A DNA stretch of 20,000 nucleotides from NCBI GenBank assembly GCA_016946835.1, contig JACVTC010000148.1:302501-322500 (forward strand), in the 5' to 3' direction. Position 1 is the stretch's first letter. Each line of letters opens with the position of its first letter. The position numbers and the translations under genes are program-made. The DNA is from Neocallimastix lanati (nom. inval.). Taxonomy: Eukaryota; Neocallimastigomycota; Neocallimastigomycetes; Neocallimastigales; Neocallimastigaceae. Positions 7,690 to 17,312 of the stretch are shown here, one piece after another. Below the pieces are notes generated by a model. It was not told the origin of the DNA. It did no database searches and was given only the letters and a program-made list of their open reading frames with translations.

Positions 7690-7864
7690 GCTTTGAATTG
7701 AAGCATAGACCTTGATGATTGTAAAATTTCCAATTGCCAATGATTACACCCACTAGGGAGGAGTTAATGATGTTCATGGTAAAAAAAAAAAAAAAAAAAA
7801 AACAGAAATTATCAGATAAATAGAAGGTGAAAATGATGCATGGTCTAACCCTAACCCATAGGAA
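7690..7864. other. Host segment between the two MULE insertions
   Basis: Sequence of clearly higher GC than its surroundings, broken by an A22 run (7781-7802). Short frames are open on both strands: plus ATG at 7733 giving MITPTREELMMFMV followed by poly-Lys, and a minus frame MNIINSSLVGVIIGNW. Neither is recognised. It probably represents host genic or former genic DNA, with MULE-A on one side and MULE-B on the other. CTAACCCTAACCC occurs at 7845-7857 but is only two telomere-like units. Confidence 0.5.
7804..7838. repeat. 35-bp host direct repeat, copy 1
   Basis: Identical at 34 of 35 positions to 12899-12933, and likewise preceded by an A-run. It ends in GGTGAAAATGATG. Both copies lie in host DNA outside the MULE-B duplication, so this is not a transposon end. 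Confidence 0.85.
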
Positions 7865-7875
7865 CGTTAGGAATG
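7865..7875. repeat. MULE-B target-site duplication, left (11 bp)
   Basis: CGTTAGGAATG directly abuts the left terminus and is repeated exactly, in the same orientation, at 12415-12425 after the right terminus. Mutator-like transposases make duplications of about 8-11 bp, typically 9. An 11-bp identical match containing four G and one C is very unlikely by chance in DNA this AT-rich. Confidence 0.9.
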
Positions 7876-7921
7876 GGGAGAGCGCGTTTCGGAACCCCAC
7901 GTGAATAGATATAAGCCACAT
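7876..7921 (+). repeat. MULE-B left terminal inverted repeat and subterminal motif
   Basis: It starts GGGAGAGC then GCGTTTCGGAA, the inverse of the right end, followed by CCCCACGTG and an AAGCCACAT motif (7913-7921) that also occurs twice near the right end. The inverted repeat proper is about 19 bp, short for Mutator-like elements, which often have longer ones. Short or divergent termini are known in several MULE groups. Confidence 0.82.
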
Positions 7922-8640
7922 GTTTTTTGAGATGGCGTATTATATATAAATTTTTTATATAAATAAATAATTAAATAATAATTAAATAAATATTTTATTT
8001 TATAATAATTTCATAATTTAATATATATTTGATAATAAAAAATAAAAAAATAAAAAAATAAAAAAATAAAAAAAAAAAAAAAATAAAAAAATAAAAAAAT
8101 AAAAAAATAAAAAAAATAAAAAAATAAAAAAAATAAAAAAAATTAAAAATAAAAAAAAAATAAAAAAAATAAAAAAGATTAAAAAAATAAAATTACAAAA
8201 AAAATAAAATAAAATATTTTCATTTTTATTTATATTTATAACTGTAATTTTTTATTATATAAATAAATAAATAAATAATAATTAAATAAATATTTTATTT
8301 TATAATAAAAAAATAAAATAAAAAAAAGAAAAGATAAATATTTTTTTAGTAATTTTCTTGAAATAAAATAAAATATTTTCATATTTATTTATATTTATAA
8401 CTGTAATTTTTTATTATATAAATAAATAATAATTAAATAAATATTTTATTTTATAATGAAAAAATAAAATAAAAAAAAAAAGATAAATATTTTTTTAGTA
8501 ATTTTCTTGAAATAAAATAAAATATTTTCATATTTATTTATATTTATAACTGTAATTTTTAAAAAAATTGAAAATACATATTAAATAAAAAATAAAAAAT
8601 AAATATTTCATATTTATTAATATTTATATTAAAAATTTTG
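7922..8640. repeat. A-rich left arm with ~150-160-bp tandem repeat
   Basis: No gene is seen. 8035-8200 is almost pure A with spaced T (AAAAAAT-type repeats on the plus strand). From about 8200 a unit containing TATTTATAACTGTAATTTTT recurs with ACTGTAA starts at 8241, 8400 and 8549, so the period is 159 then 149 bp. The promoter of the transposase gene must lie in this arm, but no element can be singled out. Confidence 0.75.
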
Positions 8641-10089
8641 ATGGAGGGAAATCTAAAAATTGATATAAGTGAAACAAATCGAGGAAAAGAGCAAATAATT
8701 ATAGATCGAAAATTTAAATATAATTTTTCAAAATTAAAAAAAGATAATACAAAAATATATAGATGTACAGAATATAAAACATTAAATAAATGTAAGTCTT
8801 TTATTATTTTAAATGATAATAAAGAGGTTTTAAATTATGATTCTTCCCATAATCATCCTGGTAATGAAATTAATGCATCCAAATCATTAATAAAACATAA
8901 AATTAAAGATGAAATAAAAAAAAGTTTGATTCCTTCTGATATAAAATCAAAACGCATATTTGATAAAATTTCTCAAGAAATAGGATATATATGCCCTGAA
9001 TATAAAACAATTAAATCCCAAATAACAAGATATAAAAACAAACAATTATTTCCTAATGTAAAAACATTTGATGAAGTTCCTAATGTATCTGAATATTATA
9101 AAACAATAAGAGGTGAATACTTTATGATATTCAAAAATTCTAATATAATAATTTTTCAATCACCATTCCAAGCAAAATTATTTATGGAGAATAAACATAT
9201 ATTTACTGATGGTACATTTTTAATAGCTCCAACTAATAGTTATCAAGTATTCATTACCAGAACTTATGTTACAGAATTAAATTGTTTTTACACTACTTCC
9301 ATGTCAATATTAAAAAATAAAGAACAAACAACTTACGAAATATTATTTAATGAAATAAAAAAAAATATAATTAAATATAATACAAATATTAATTTCTCAG
9401 AAAAAATTTTTCATTGTGATTTTGAAAAAGGAATATCTAATGCAGTGGAAAATATTTTTCTCAATATAAATATTAAATATTGTTTTTGGCATTATAAAAG
9501 ATTATTAATGACAAAAAAAAATAAATTATGTTACAAGGAAGTGAAAGATCATAATATTTTAAATACTTATTATAAAGCCATTTCTAATTTATGTTTTATT
9601 AATATTGAATACATACCTGATATTTTTAATAAAATTAACAATACATGCATGAGATATAAATCTACCTGTTCCCAATTTTTGAATTTTTTAGATTATTTTG
9701 AGAAAACATTTCTAAATATCTATAATATAAAATATTGGAATTATTACAATAATATAGACCACATAACAAATAATGCTTCAGAATCTTATAACAGTTATTT
9801 AAAAAATTTATTTGTAAAAAAGCCTTCATTTTATAAATTAATATATACAATACAATTTGAAGAATCCAAATCTTACTATGATTACCATATGAGAATTAAA
9901 GGAATTTGGAGAAAAAAGAGCAGAATATCAGAAAGGGTCGATGACATTAATATTTTAGTTGAATATTATAAAAATATGGAAACCGAATTAAAAAATATTG
10001 GATGTAGTAAAAATGATATCATCGAAAATTGGTTTAATTGTTTAATTAGATTGAATAATGAAATCATTAATTTTAATAAAACAAAATAA
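8641..10089 (+). CDS. MULE transposase with FLYWCH zinc finger, 482 aa, intact
   Basis: DDE-superfamily transposase of the Mutator-like group, expected to bind the element ends in the nucleus and cut and paste the element. Numbered from ATG 8641 (a TTG one codon earlier is not a plausible start): an N-terminal FLYWCH-type zinc finger with C42, C51, H70, H72 (YRCTEYKTLNKC..DSSHNHP). Then the MULE domain with catalytic D190 (FTDGTF), D260 (FHCDFEK), the Mutator C-x2-H signature C281-H284 (YCFWHYKR) and E381 (NNASESYN). A basic region KGIWRKKSR follows near residue 420. It is one exon with no stops, ending at TAA 10087-10089. It is closely related to the broken copy at 1-1310, whose indels are absent here. 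The FLYWCH + MULE pairing is known in eukaryotic Mutator-like elements. All catalytic residues are present, so it may be active. Confidence 0.95.
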   Translation: MEGNLKIDISETNRGKEQIIIDRKFKYNFSKLKKDNTKIYRCTEYKTLNKCKSFIILNDNKEVLNYDSSHNHPGNEINASKSLIKHKIKDEIKKSLIPSDIKSKRIFDKISQEIGYICPEYKTIKSQITRYKNKQLFPNVKTFDEVPNVSEYYKTIRGEYFMIFKNSNIIIFQSPFQAKLFMENKHIFTDGTFLIAPTNSYQVFITRTYVTELNCFYTTSMSILKNKEQTTYEILFNEIKKNIIKYNTNINFSEKIFHCDFEKGISNAVENIFLNINIKYCFWHYKRLLMTKKNKLCYKEVKDHNILNTYYKAISNLCFINIEYIPDIFNKINNTCMRYKSTCSQFLNFLDYFEKTFLNIYNIKYWNYYNNIDHITNNASESYNSYLKNLFVKKPSFYKLIYTIQFEESKSYYDYHMRIKGIWRKKSRISERVDDINILVEYYKNMETELKNIGCSKNDIIENWFNCLIRLNNEIINFNKTK

Positions 10090-10936
10090 AAATAATTATT
10101 AAAATCTTTTCAAAATCATAATTACAATTAATTGAAAATTAAATTTTTTTATTTAATAAGAAATTCAATATTGAAATTTATTTAATATTTATTGATAGGG
10201 TTAGCTTAAAAATATTAAAAAAAAATTTTTTTTATAAATTTATTTTAAATATTTTTTACTTTATTAAATATTATTAAATAAAATTAAAAGATGTCTTTAT
10301 TATTATATATTAGTATTATAAAATATTAAAAATATGAATGTATTGCATTTCGCATTATTTTTATTTTATATTGTAGTAAATTAATAAATAAATAAATAAT
10401 TTTTATAAAATAAACTAATTATTAATATATTTTTTAAAAATATATTTAATGTATATTTCATATTTTTAATAAATATTCAAATATACATTTTAAATATATA
10501 TAATGATATTTAAGTATTATAATACTTATAAAAGAAAATAATTAATATTTTAAATTATTTCTATCAGGCTTTCTAAAAAAACTTTACTATTTGTAAAAAT
10601 AATAATACTCTTTTTGTTAGTTTATTAGATTTATATAATATAAATATCTAAAATAATTTATTTATTATTTAATAGAAATTTATGTTTAAAAATGTTATTG
10701 TTATTATTACTATTACTAAAAAAAAGTTTTAATTTAATATTTATAATTAAATTTTCAAATAATCTTTCCTTATCAAGTTAAATATAATGCTCCTGAGTAA
10801 AAAAGATTTTTGTATTATATAAAATTTATTTAAAATATTAGATAAAAAAATATTAAAAAGGAAATAAGAATTTTAAAAAGAATATTTAAAAATAAAATGA
10901 AAAAAATATAGAATGTAATAATATAGAAGTACAAGT
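10090..10936. other. MULE-B right arm, proximal part, noncoding
   Basis: AT-only sequence with no supported gene. GGGTTAGCTTAAAAATATT near 10198 corresponds to the landmark of the MULE-A tandem units, showing that the two arms share ancestry. In MULE-B this block is single-copy. Nothing else is recognisable. Confidence 0.7.
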
Positions 10937-11950
10937 ATATAAAATAAAATAAAATAAAATAAATAGTTGAAATATAAATATGAAGTACAGAATGAATAAA
11001 ATAAAATAAATAGTTGAAATATTAATATAAAGTACAGATTGAATAAAATAAAATAAATAGTTGAAATATAAATATGAAGTACAGAATGAATAAAATAAAA
11101 TAAAATAAAATAAAATAAAATAAAATAAAATAAAATAAAATAAAATAAAATAAAATAAAATAAAATAAAATAAAATAAAATAAAATAAAATAAAATAAAA
11201 TAAATAGTTGAAATATAAATATGAAATACAGATTGAATAAAATAAAATAAATAGTTGAAATATAAATATGAAATACAGATTGAATAAAATAAAATAAATA
11301 GTTGAAATATAAATATGAAATGCAGATTGAATAAAATAAAATAAATAGTTGAAATATAAATATGAAATACAGATTGAATAAAATAAAATAAATAGTTGAA
11401 ATATAAATATGAAATACAGATTGAATAAAATAAAATAAATAGTTGAAATATAAATATGAAATACAGATTGAATAAAATAAAATAAATAGTTGAAATATAA
11501 ATATGAAGTACAGATTGAATAAAATAAAATAAAATAAAATAAAATAAAATAAAATAAAATAAAATAAATAAAATAAAATAAAATAAAATAAAATAAAATA
11601 AAATAAAATAAAATAAAATAAAATAAAATAAAATAAAATAAAATAAAATAAAATAAAATAAAATAAAATAAAATAAAATAAAATAAAATAAATAAAATAA
11701 AATAAAAAAATTATTTGAATTATAATAAAAATACAAGTATTAATAAAAATAAAATAAAATAAAATAAAATAAAAATTTGAATTATAATAAAAATACAAGT
11801 ACTAATAAAATAAAATAAATAAAATAAATATGTGAATAATAATAAATTGCAAGTATCAATAGAAATAAAATAAAATAATATAAAATAAATAAATATGCAG
11901 TGAAATAATAATATATAATATGATAAAATAAAATAAATAAGATATTGATA
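10937..11950. repeat. Composite mini/microsatellite: 47-bp units and (TAAAA)n
   Basis: Ten units of exactly 47 bp, each containing TAGTTGAAATATAAATATGA, start at 10964, 11011, 11058 and, after a (TAAAA)n block (about 11091-11200), at 11205, 11252, 11299, 11346, 11393, 11440 and 11487. A second (TAAAA)n block fills about 11518-11700. Related units with TTGAATTATAATAAAAATAC follow at about 11716 and 11776. Minus-strand frames rich in Phe/Ile/Leu/Tyr run through it because the 5-bp repeat lacks stops; they are not genes. Each 47-bp unit carries its own AAAATAAAAT stretch, so the long blocks probably grew from it. Confidence 0.93.
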
Positions 11951-12347
11951 TGAAATTAATATAAAAACTGAATTTAGCAACAAATAAATTATATAATAAA
12001 GTAAATGATATAGCATATTCATATATATTAACATGAATTTTATTATAATTTTTACAGTATTTTAAATTAATGTAAATTATTATATTTCCATATAATAAAC
12101 AAACTTTATAATTAGAAAATAGTATAAAAAAAAATATTATTAAATATTATTATAAAATAATTAAATGAATAAATTAATAAATAAATAAAAATTTTCAGAA
12201 TATGGCGAATGTAAATCATCATTTTTTTTGAAATATATCACATTTTAAATATTTTTAATAATTATTTTTTCAAAGAAATTATATGTGCCATTTTATTTTA
12301 ATGTTTAAATATTATATTCATAAATAAAAATTTATAAAAAATAATAT
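11951..12347. other. MULE-B right arm, distal part, noncoding
   Basis: AT-rich DNA without a supported gene, structured repeat or RNA. It leads into the terminal region at 12348. Confidence 0.6.
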
Positions 12348-12414
12348 AAGCCACATTCCGAAATGAAAATTTATGTAAAAATATTTAAAGCCACATTCCG
12401 AAACGCACCACCCT
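12348..12414 (-). repeat. MULE-B right terminal inverted repeat and subterminal motifs
   Basis: Read inward on the minus strand it starts AGGGTGGT then GCGTTTCGGAA, matching the left end at the same 8-bp offset. The plus strand carries two copies of AAGCCACATTCCGAAA (12348-12363 and 12388-12403). They correspond to the two GCCA..CGAAATGC motifs at the MULE-A right end. These are likely transposase-binding sites. Confidence 0.82.
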
Positions 12415-12425
12415 CGTTAGGAATG
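12415..12425. repeat. MULE-B target-site duplication, right (11 bp)
   Basis: CGTTAGGAATG, identical to 7865-7875 and directly abutting the right terminus. Confidence 0.9.
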
Positions 12426-12505
12426 CATCTCCGAGTAGTGTGTACCGACGATTGAGAGCGGCGAAGCTGTTACAGTATGCCAATAACTCATCACCTTACA
12501 GTTAA
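12426..12505 (+). pseudogene. Possible host reading frame split by MULE-B (3' part; 5' part 7833-7875)
   Basis: If MULE-B and one duplication are removed, a plus-strand frame starting ATGATG at 7833 continues without shift across the site into 12426 and ends at TAA 12503-12505: 40 codons plus stop. The right part includes VYRRLRAAKLLQYANN and has far higher GC than the surrounding DNA. The product is not recognised. The minus strand of the same segment is also open (AYCNSFAALNRRYTLLGDA), so strand and reality are uncertain. It could be a small exon, a uORF or chance. Confidence 0.3.
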
Positions 12506-13140
12506 TTAATAACTGTATGGTCATATGGGAGATGGGTACCCATTATGTGCAAGTCTATGTTTTCATTTAAAAAAAAAAAAAAAAAAAAAAAAGGAACGAT
12601 AATAATCATTTCATAATCCATAATTACCATAGGTCATTCTTTTTTTTTTTTTTTTTTTAATTTTAATTAAAAAAAATAGAAAAAAAACTAATAATATTAA
12701 TAATACTTCAAACATTCGAAAATATTTTTTTTATGGTTTAGTAGTGGTGGTGGTGGTAGTGTTTAATGATAAAACACTGGATATTATTGAATTGAACGTC
12801 TAAAAAATAAAAAAAAAATATTCTTCATTTCAAATATACAATAAATAAATTTCTACAGTTAAAAAAATAAAAATAAAAAATTAAATAAAAAAAAAAATAG
12901 AAATTATCTGATAAATAGAAGGTGAAAATGATGATGAATTTAATTTTTCAAAATTTTCTCTCTCTCTCTTTTTTTTTTTTTTTTTTATTTTTATTTTTTT
13001 CTTCCTTCTTCTTCTCTCTATTCACCTACTTCGTCTTCAATAAAGTTGATATTAAGTAGGCAGGCAATCAATCCCACTATAAAAAAAAATTCTATATATT
13101 CTTTTTTTTTTTTTTTTTTTCATCTAATTAAACTATAAAG
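12506..13140. other. Host DNA right of MULE-B, no clear gene
   Basis: Mixed composition with an A24 run (12569-12592), a T-run at 12640-12658, a GGTGGTGGTGGTAGTG patch at 12743, a CT-rich tract (12957-13020) and a 35-bp host repeat (12899-12933). It is likely flanking or UTR-like host DNA. I can support no reading frame. Confidence 0.5.
12899..12933. repeat. 35-bp host direct repeat, copy 2
   Basis: Matches 7804-7838 with one mismatch. It is preceded by an A-run and ends in GGTGAAAATGATG. On the plus strand both copies place ATGATG at the end; on the minus strand the single difference is at the third base of an open frame. Confidence 0.85.
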
Positions 13141-14086
13141 TAAAGCATTATTTCGTATTCTATTATGTATTCTATCATATATTCATTCTTTATTCTATAA
13201 TATATTCTGTATTTTGTTTATTACATAATTTAACAATATTAATATATTATATTTCTTAATATAAAGTTCTAATCATAATTTTTTCTTTTTTCAATTTAAA
13301 ATATTCCAAAAAATTAGATAATATTAAAAGTAGATAATATAAATGAATTTTAAAAGAAAATAGTTATTATTATTGGATGTTATATAAAGTATTTAATAAA
13401 GTATATTTTGGAAGTTAATAAAATATTAATAAAGATATTAATAAAATATTTATTATAAAAAAAAAAAAAAAAAAAAAATTAATAAAATATTAATTATAAA
13501 ATTTACCTTATTAATATTTTATAATTAATATTTTATTAAGGTATTAAATAAAAATATAAAATAAATTATTATAATGATTGATTATCCATTAATGAATTTT
13601 ATTAATAAACGATTTATTATAAAAATTATTAAGTTTATTAATAAAAAAATTATTAATAAAAGATGTATTATATGAATATATAATTTATTAATAAAAGATT
13701 TATTATAGGAATATTTATTATAAAATATATTAATAATATTTAGTATAAATTATTAATAAAATTAATAAGAGTTATAGAATATTAATAGTAATAAAAAGTA
13801 CAAAATATTAATAAAGTATTAATTAAGTATTATAGTTATTTAGATGTTTGATTTATTATTATTTTTATTATTATTAAGTTAAAAGATTAAAAATTTAGTT
13901 TATGAATTAATATATTTTTAAAGATATATTGCATTAATTATGATGCAGAACATTTAAAAATATTCCATATAGAGTTATTTATTTAGTTGGTCGTTTCTAT
14001 AAGGAATTATGACACAATAATATATTTTAATAATTTATAAGAAAATAATTTAATAATAATAATGTTTTATAATAATATTTTATTTG

Positions 14087-14125
<39 letters not shown>

Positions 14126-14284
14126 TTTTTTTTACATATATAAATATTTATTATTACATTCTCATAATTTTATATAATTGTTAAAATAATTATTTAATAT
14201 CATATATATTTTTTCTTTTTTTAAAACATTACAATATTTTTTATTAAACATATCTCTTAAACTATTAATTTCCTAATAACTTTA

Positions 14285-14319
<35 letters not shown>

Positions 14320-14717
14320 AATATCATAATTTAATAATATATAACTTATAAATACTTAAAATATATTTCCTAAATAAGATTTAATTATCAATATTTAAAA
14401 TATAATTCCTAAAACTATATAATTCTCAAAATAATATTTAAAATATAAAAACTTATTAATAATAATAATGAATTAATTTATTATCATAATAAATTGAATC
14501 AATTAATTAATTTAATTTATCTTTTTTAATTATGATAAAAAGAATTAACCATAACTATTTTTTTTTAAAAAAAAAAAAAATAATTATTTGAATAAACTAT
14601 CTGTCTAAAATTATTTTAATTAATATAACCAATACTATTTATACATTATTTCTAAACCCAAAGTTTCGACCTAAATCTTATTTTTATAGTGGGAACATAA
14701 TTTATTTTATAATTGAA
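13141..14717. other. AT-only intergenic DNA
   Basis: No gene or RNA is seen. The stretch is dominated by degenerate ATTAATAAAATATT-like repeats (13400-13820), a TTA microsatellite at about 14089-14125 and an A31 run at 14288-14318. The repetition is too irregular to define a unit. Confidence 0.65.
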
Positions 14718-14790
14718 TGCTGTTTGGCTTAGTGGTGGAGCGTCGCTCTTGTAAAGCGAAGGTCGGTTGGTTTAGTACCGTCAATAGGCA
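14718..14790 (+). tRNA. tRNA-Thr(UGU)-like gene, degenerate, possibly a pseudogene
   Basis: The sequence folds as a tRNA. D-stem GCTT/GAGC (14727-14730, 14738-14741). A perfect 5-bp anticodon stem TCGCT/AGCGA (14743-14747, 14755-14759) around loop CTTGTAA, with anticodon TGT at 14750-14752. T-stem with three strong pairs. Acceptor pairs 3-7 with 66-70. Discriminator A at 14790. An intact A box (TGGCTTAGTGG) is present. Defects: acceptor pairs 1-72 and 2-71 do not match, one T-stem pair is T-T, the linker before the T-stem is one base long, and the B box reads GGTTTAGTACC, lacking the nearly universal C56 and A58. A T9 run follows at once. These faults favour a recently decayed gene, though this sequence is far from random in such DNA. 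Confidence 0.65.
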
Positions 14791-14799
14791 TTTTTTTTT
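14791..14799 (+). terminator. T9 run, RNA polymerase III-type terminator
   Basis: Nine T directly follow the discriminator base of the tRNA-like gene, the standard Pol III stop signal. T-runs are common in this window, so position rather than sequence is the evidence. Confidence 0.5.
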
Positions 14800-14838
14800 C
14801 TGATTATTAATGTCAAGTTATATATTAAAAATCTAGAT

Positions 14839-14881
<43 letters not shown>

Positions 14882-14969
14882 TTATTTATTTAACCAATAG
14901 TTATTCATGATATTAAAAAAAAATCTAATTTCTAAATAGTATTACTAAATTACTAATACATAATAACAC

Positions 14970-15000
<31 letters not shown>

Positions 15001-16810
15001 TTATTAATACATGTTTATTATAATCGATAATGTTATACTTATAAGAATTAATTATAATAATTTTATTAAATAATATAAAATTAATACTATTTTTACATAT
15101 AAATGGAAAATTTAATAAGTTTTAATTACTAAAACCACATTATTATTTTCTACAATTTTGATAAAATTATCTTTTCAATATATTAATGTTATATTAATAA
15201 TTAATTAGGATAAATATTTTATTTATTATAGAAATACTTAAATTAATATAAATTTATTTGATATAATTTAAAAATAACAACTATTAATAAATGGTATTAA
15301 AAGAAAGAAATGACTTTACCGTTTCTAATTAATTCTAAAGGTATAAAAGAAATAGTTTAGTCTAGGAAAATTTTAATTAATGAATTAATAAAATAATTAT
15401 TAATATTATATTTCATGTAATAAATTATAACAATTAAATTTTAATAAATACTTTTTTTTTTTTTTTTTTTTTAATAAACCAAATTTTCTTTTTTTTTCAT
15501 TTTAATATTAATTTTTTTTTTTTTAATTTTATTTACAATTTTTGATGAAATTTATAATAAACCCGAACCATAACATTTCTGAAGTATATCCAATTTTATA
15601 AAACAATTCTTTATAAAAATTAATAAATTTAATCTAATCCAAAACTAAATCAAAAAAATTAAAAAATTGATAACCATCCATAAATTAAAAAAAAAAAAAA
15701 AAAAAAAATTAAACTTTTCATCATCAAAATTCTATTTTATTTTATTTTATTTTATTTTATTTTTTTTTTTTTTTTTTTTTTGGAAAAATTTAAATAAAAA
15801 TTTTTATATTAATTAAAATTTAATTTAAAAATGTCTCTCTATTACCAACTTAAAAATCGAAAAGCTTGTGAAAAATAAAAAAAATAAAAAATTTATAATA
15901 AATTACATCTTAATTGTAAAATAATGGACACCTTAAAACATTCTAGCTATTTCTTTAATATAAAAAAATAGTAGTATTAAAAATAAAAAAATCAATAATA
16001 AAACAAAATACTACAACAAAACTATAAATAAATTATCAACAATTCCTTATAACAAAACTTCATTGAAAATACATTAAAACATAATAAAAATATTCTTTCT
16101 TCATATATTATTAATTCTTTAAAATAAACTTAAACAAAAACACGTGCTTAATTCTAGTTATTTCTAAATAATAAAATAGTTACTTTAAAAGTAATTTTCT
16201 TTTTTATTTTTTAACTTATAAATAGTCTTGTAAATAGTAAATTTGTAAAAATAAATAATATTATTTTTATTTCTTTTATTTCTTTTATATTGCTTTTGTG
16301 ATTTAAAATGTAAAATAGTTTAATTCTTTTGAAAAATATAAATCAATGTTATTTTTTCATTATTTAATTATTCTTTATTATTAAATTTTATTATTAATAC
16401 ATAATATTAATTTTATCATTATTTCTATATAATATTATTTAATAATCAAGATATTGAATTTTATTATTAATACCTAATATTAAAATTTATTAGTATTTAT
16501 AATATTATTTAGTAATCAAGTTAATTAATCAAAGTTAATAAAAGTGTAAACACTTTTAACAAGGATAATAATAAATATTTTAAAAATATTTAAAGCATTA
16601 TTTTAAAAAAATATATATATATATTTTAATATTCTTAAATTTTTTTTTTATATTTGTTTTCTACATTATAAAATAACAATAATAATAATAATAATAATAA
16701 TAAAGTCGTTTTTACAGTTATATATTATTAAAACTCTTTTTTTTTTTCTTATTAATTTTTTTTTTATTATAATCTTTTTTATTATTTTTATTATTAATTT
16801 AATTATATTT
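14800..16810. other. AT-only intergenic DNA
   Basis: No gene is seen. Contains a T39 run (14841-14879), (TA)n at about 14980-15001, TTTTA repeats at 15733-15760 followed by a T-run to 15781, and (AAT)n at 16676-16702. No long reading frame, RNA fold or dispersed copy of the transposons was found. Confidence 0.65.
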
Positions 16811-17312
16811 AATTAAAAACTAAAAATTAACTCTACAATAATTTTTATTTTTATTTTTATTTTTTATTTAGTTTGAATAATTGTAAATTATTATTTCTAT
16901 TATTATTATTATTTCTTTTATTATTAATATTTATTTTATTATTAATATTAATATTATTTTTATTATTTCTATTATTATTATTAATATTTATTTTATTATT
17001 AATATTCATATTATTATTATTAATTCTATTACTATTATTATTTCTATTATTATTATTATTTCTTTTATTATTATTAATATTTATTTTATTATTAATATTT
17101 ATATTTTTATTATTTCTATTATTATTATCTTTATTATTATTATTATTATTTATTTATTAATTAAAAACTAAAAATTAACTCTACAATAATTTTTATTTTT
17201 ATTTTTATTTTTTATTTAGTTTGAATAATTGTAAATTATTATTTCTATTATTATTATTACTTCTTTTATTATTAATATTTATTTTATTATTAATATTTAT
17301 ATTATTATTATT
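16811..17312. repeat. 348-bp tandem duplication with ATT-rich bodies
   Basis: A unique leader beginning AATTAAAAACTAAAAATTAA at 16811 recurs at 17159, and about 115 bp after each start agree nearly base for base. Each leader is followed by ATT/TTA-type repeats with interspersed TTTCT and TTAATATT. The second copy's body has expanded into the 36-bp array. Leu/Ile-rich plus-strand frames (from 16873 and 17221) arise from the TTA repeats and are not called as genes. Confidence 0.88.

Larger units (their letters stand above)
7876..12414 (+). mobile_element. MULE-B: complete Mutator-like transposon, 4.54 kb
   Basis: It is bounded by 11-bp duplications and by inverted termini sharing GCGTTTCGGAA exactly 8 bp in from each end (7884-7894 and, inverted, 12396-12406). 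Layout: left terminus, 720-bp A-rich arm with tandem repeats, intact transposase gene (8641-10089), and a 2.3-kb right arm containing a 1-kb mini/microsatellite. The transposase and the left end GGGAGAG match MULE-A. All parts needed for an autonomous element are present by eye, although the first eight bases of the two termini agree only in part. Confidence 0.9.

Noticed and set aside
7845-7857. Interstitial telomere-like CTAACCCTAACCC
   Set aside because: Only two units, within a stretch that can also be read as coding; no longer array or subtelomeric context.
7516-7921. Short frames with KCNLGKCN or CISPDCIS repeats on the two strands
   Set aside because: They translate the 15-bp and 9-10-bp subterminal repeats of the MULE-A end; the minus one also runs through a host poly-T and into MULE-B.
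8638-8640. TTG start one codon before the MULE-B transposase ATG
   Set aside because: Eukaryotic initiation at TTG is unlikely and ATG follows immediately at 8641.
10873-12034. Long minus-strand frames (up to 287 aa) rich in Phe, Ile, Leu and Tyr
   Set aside because: They run exactly over the 47-bp and (TAAAA)n repeats, which contain no stop in several frames; overlapping frames are equally open, and composition is that of the repeat.
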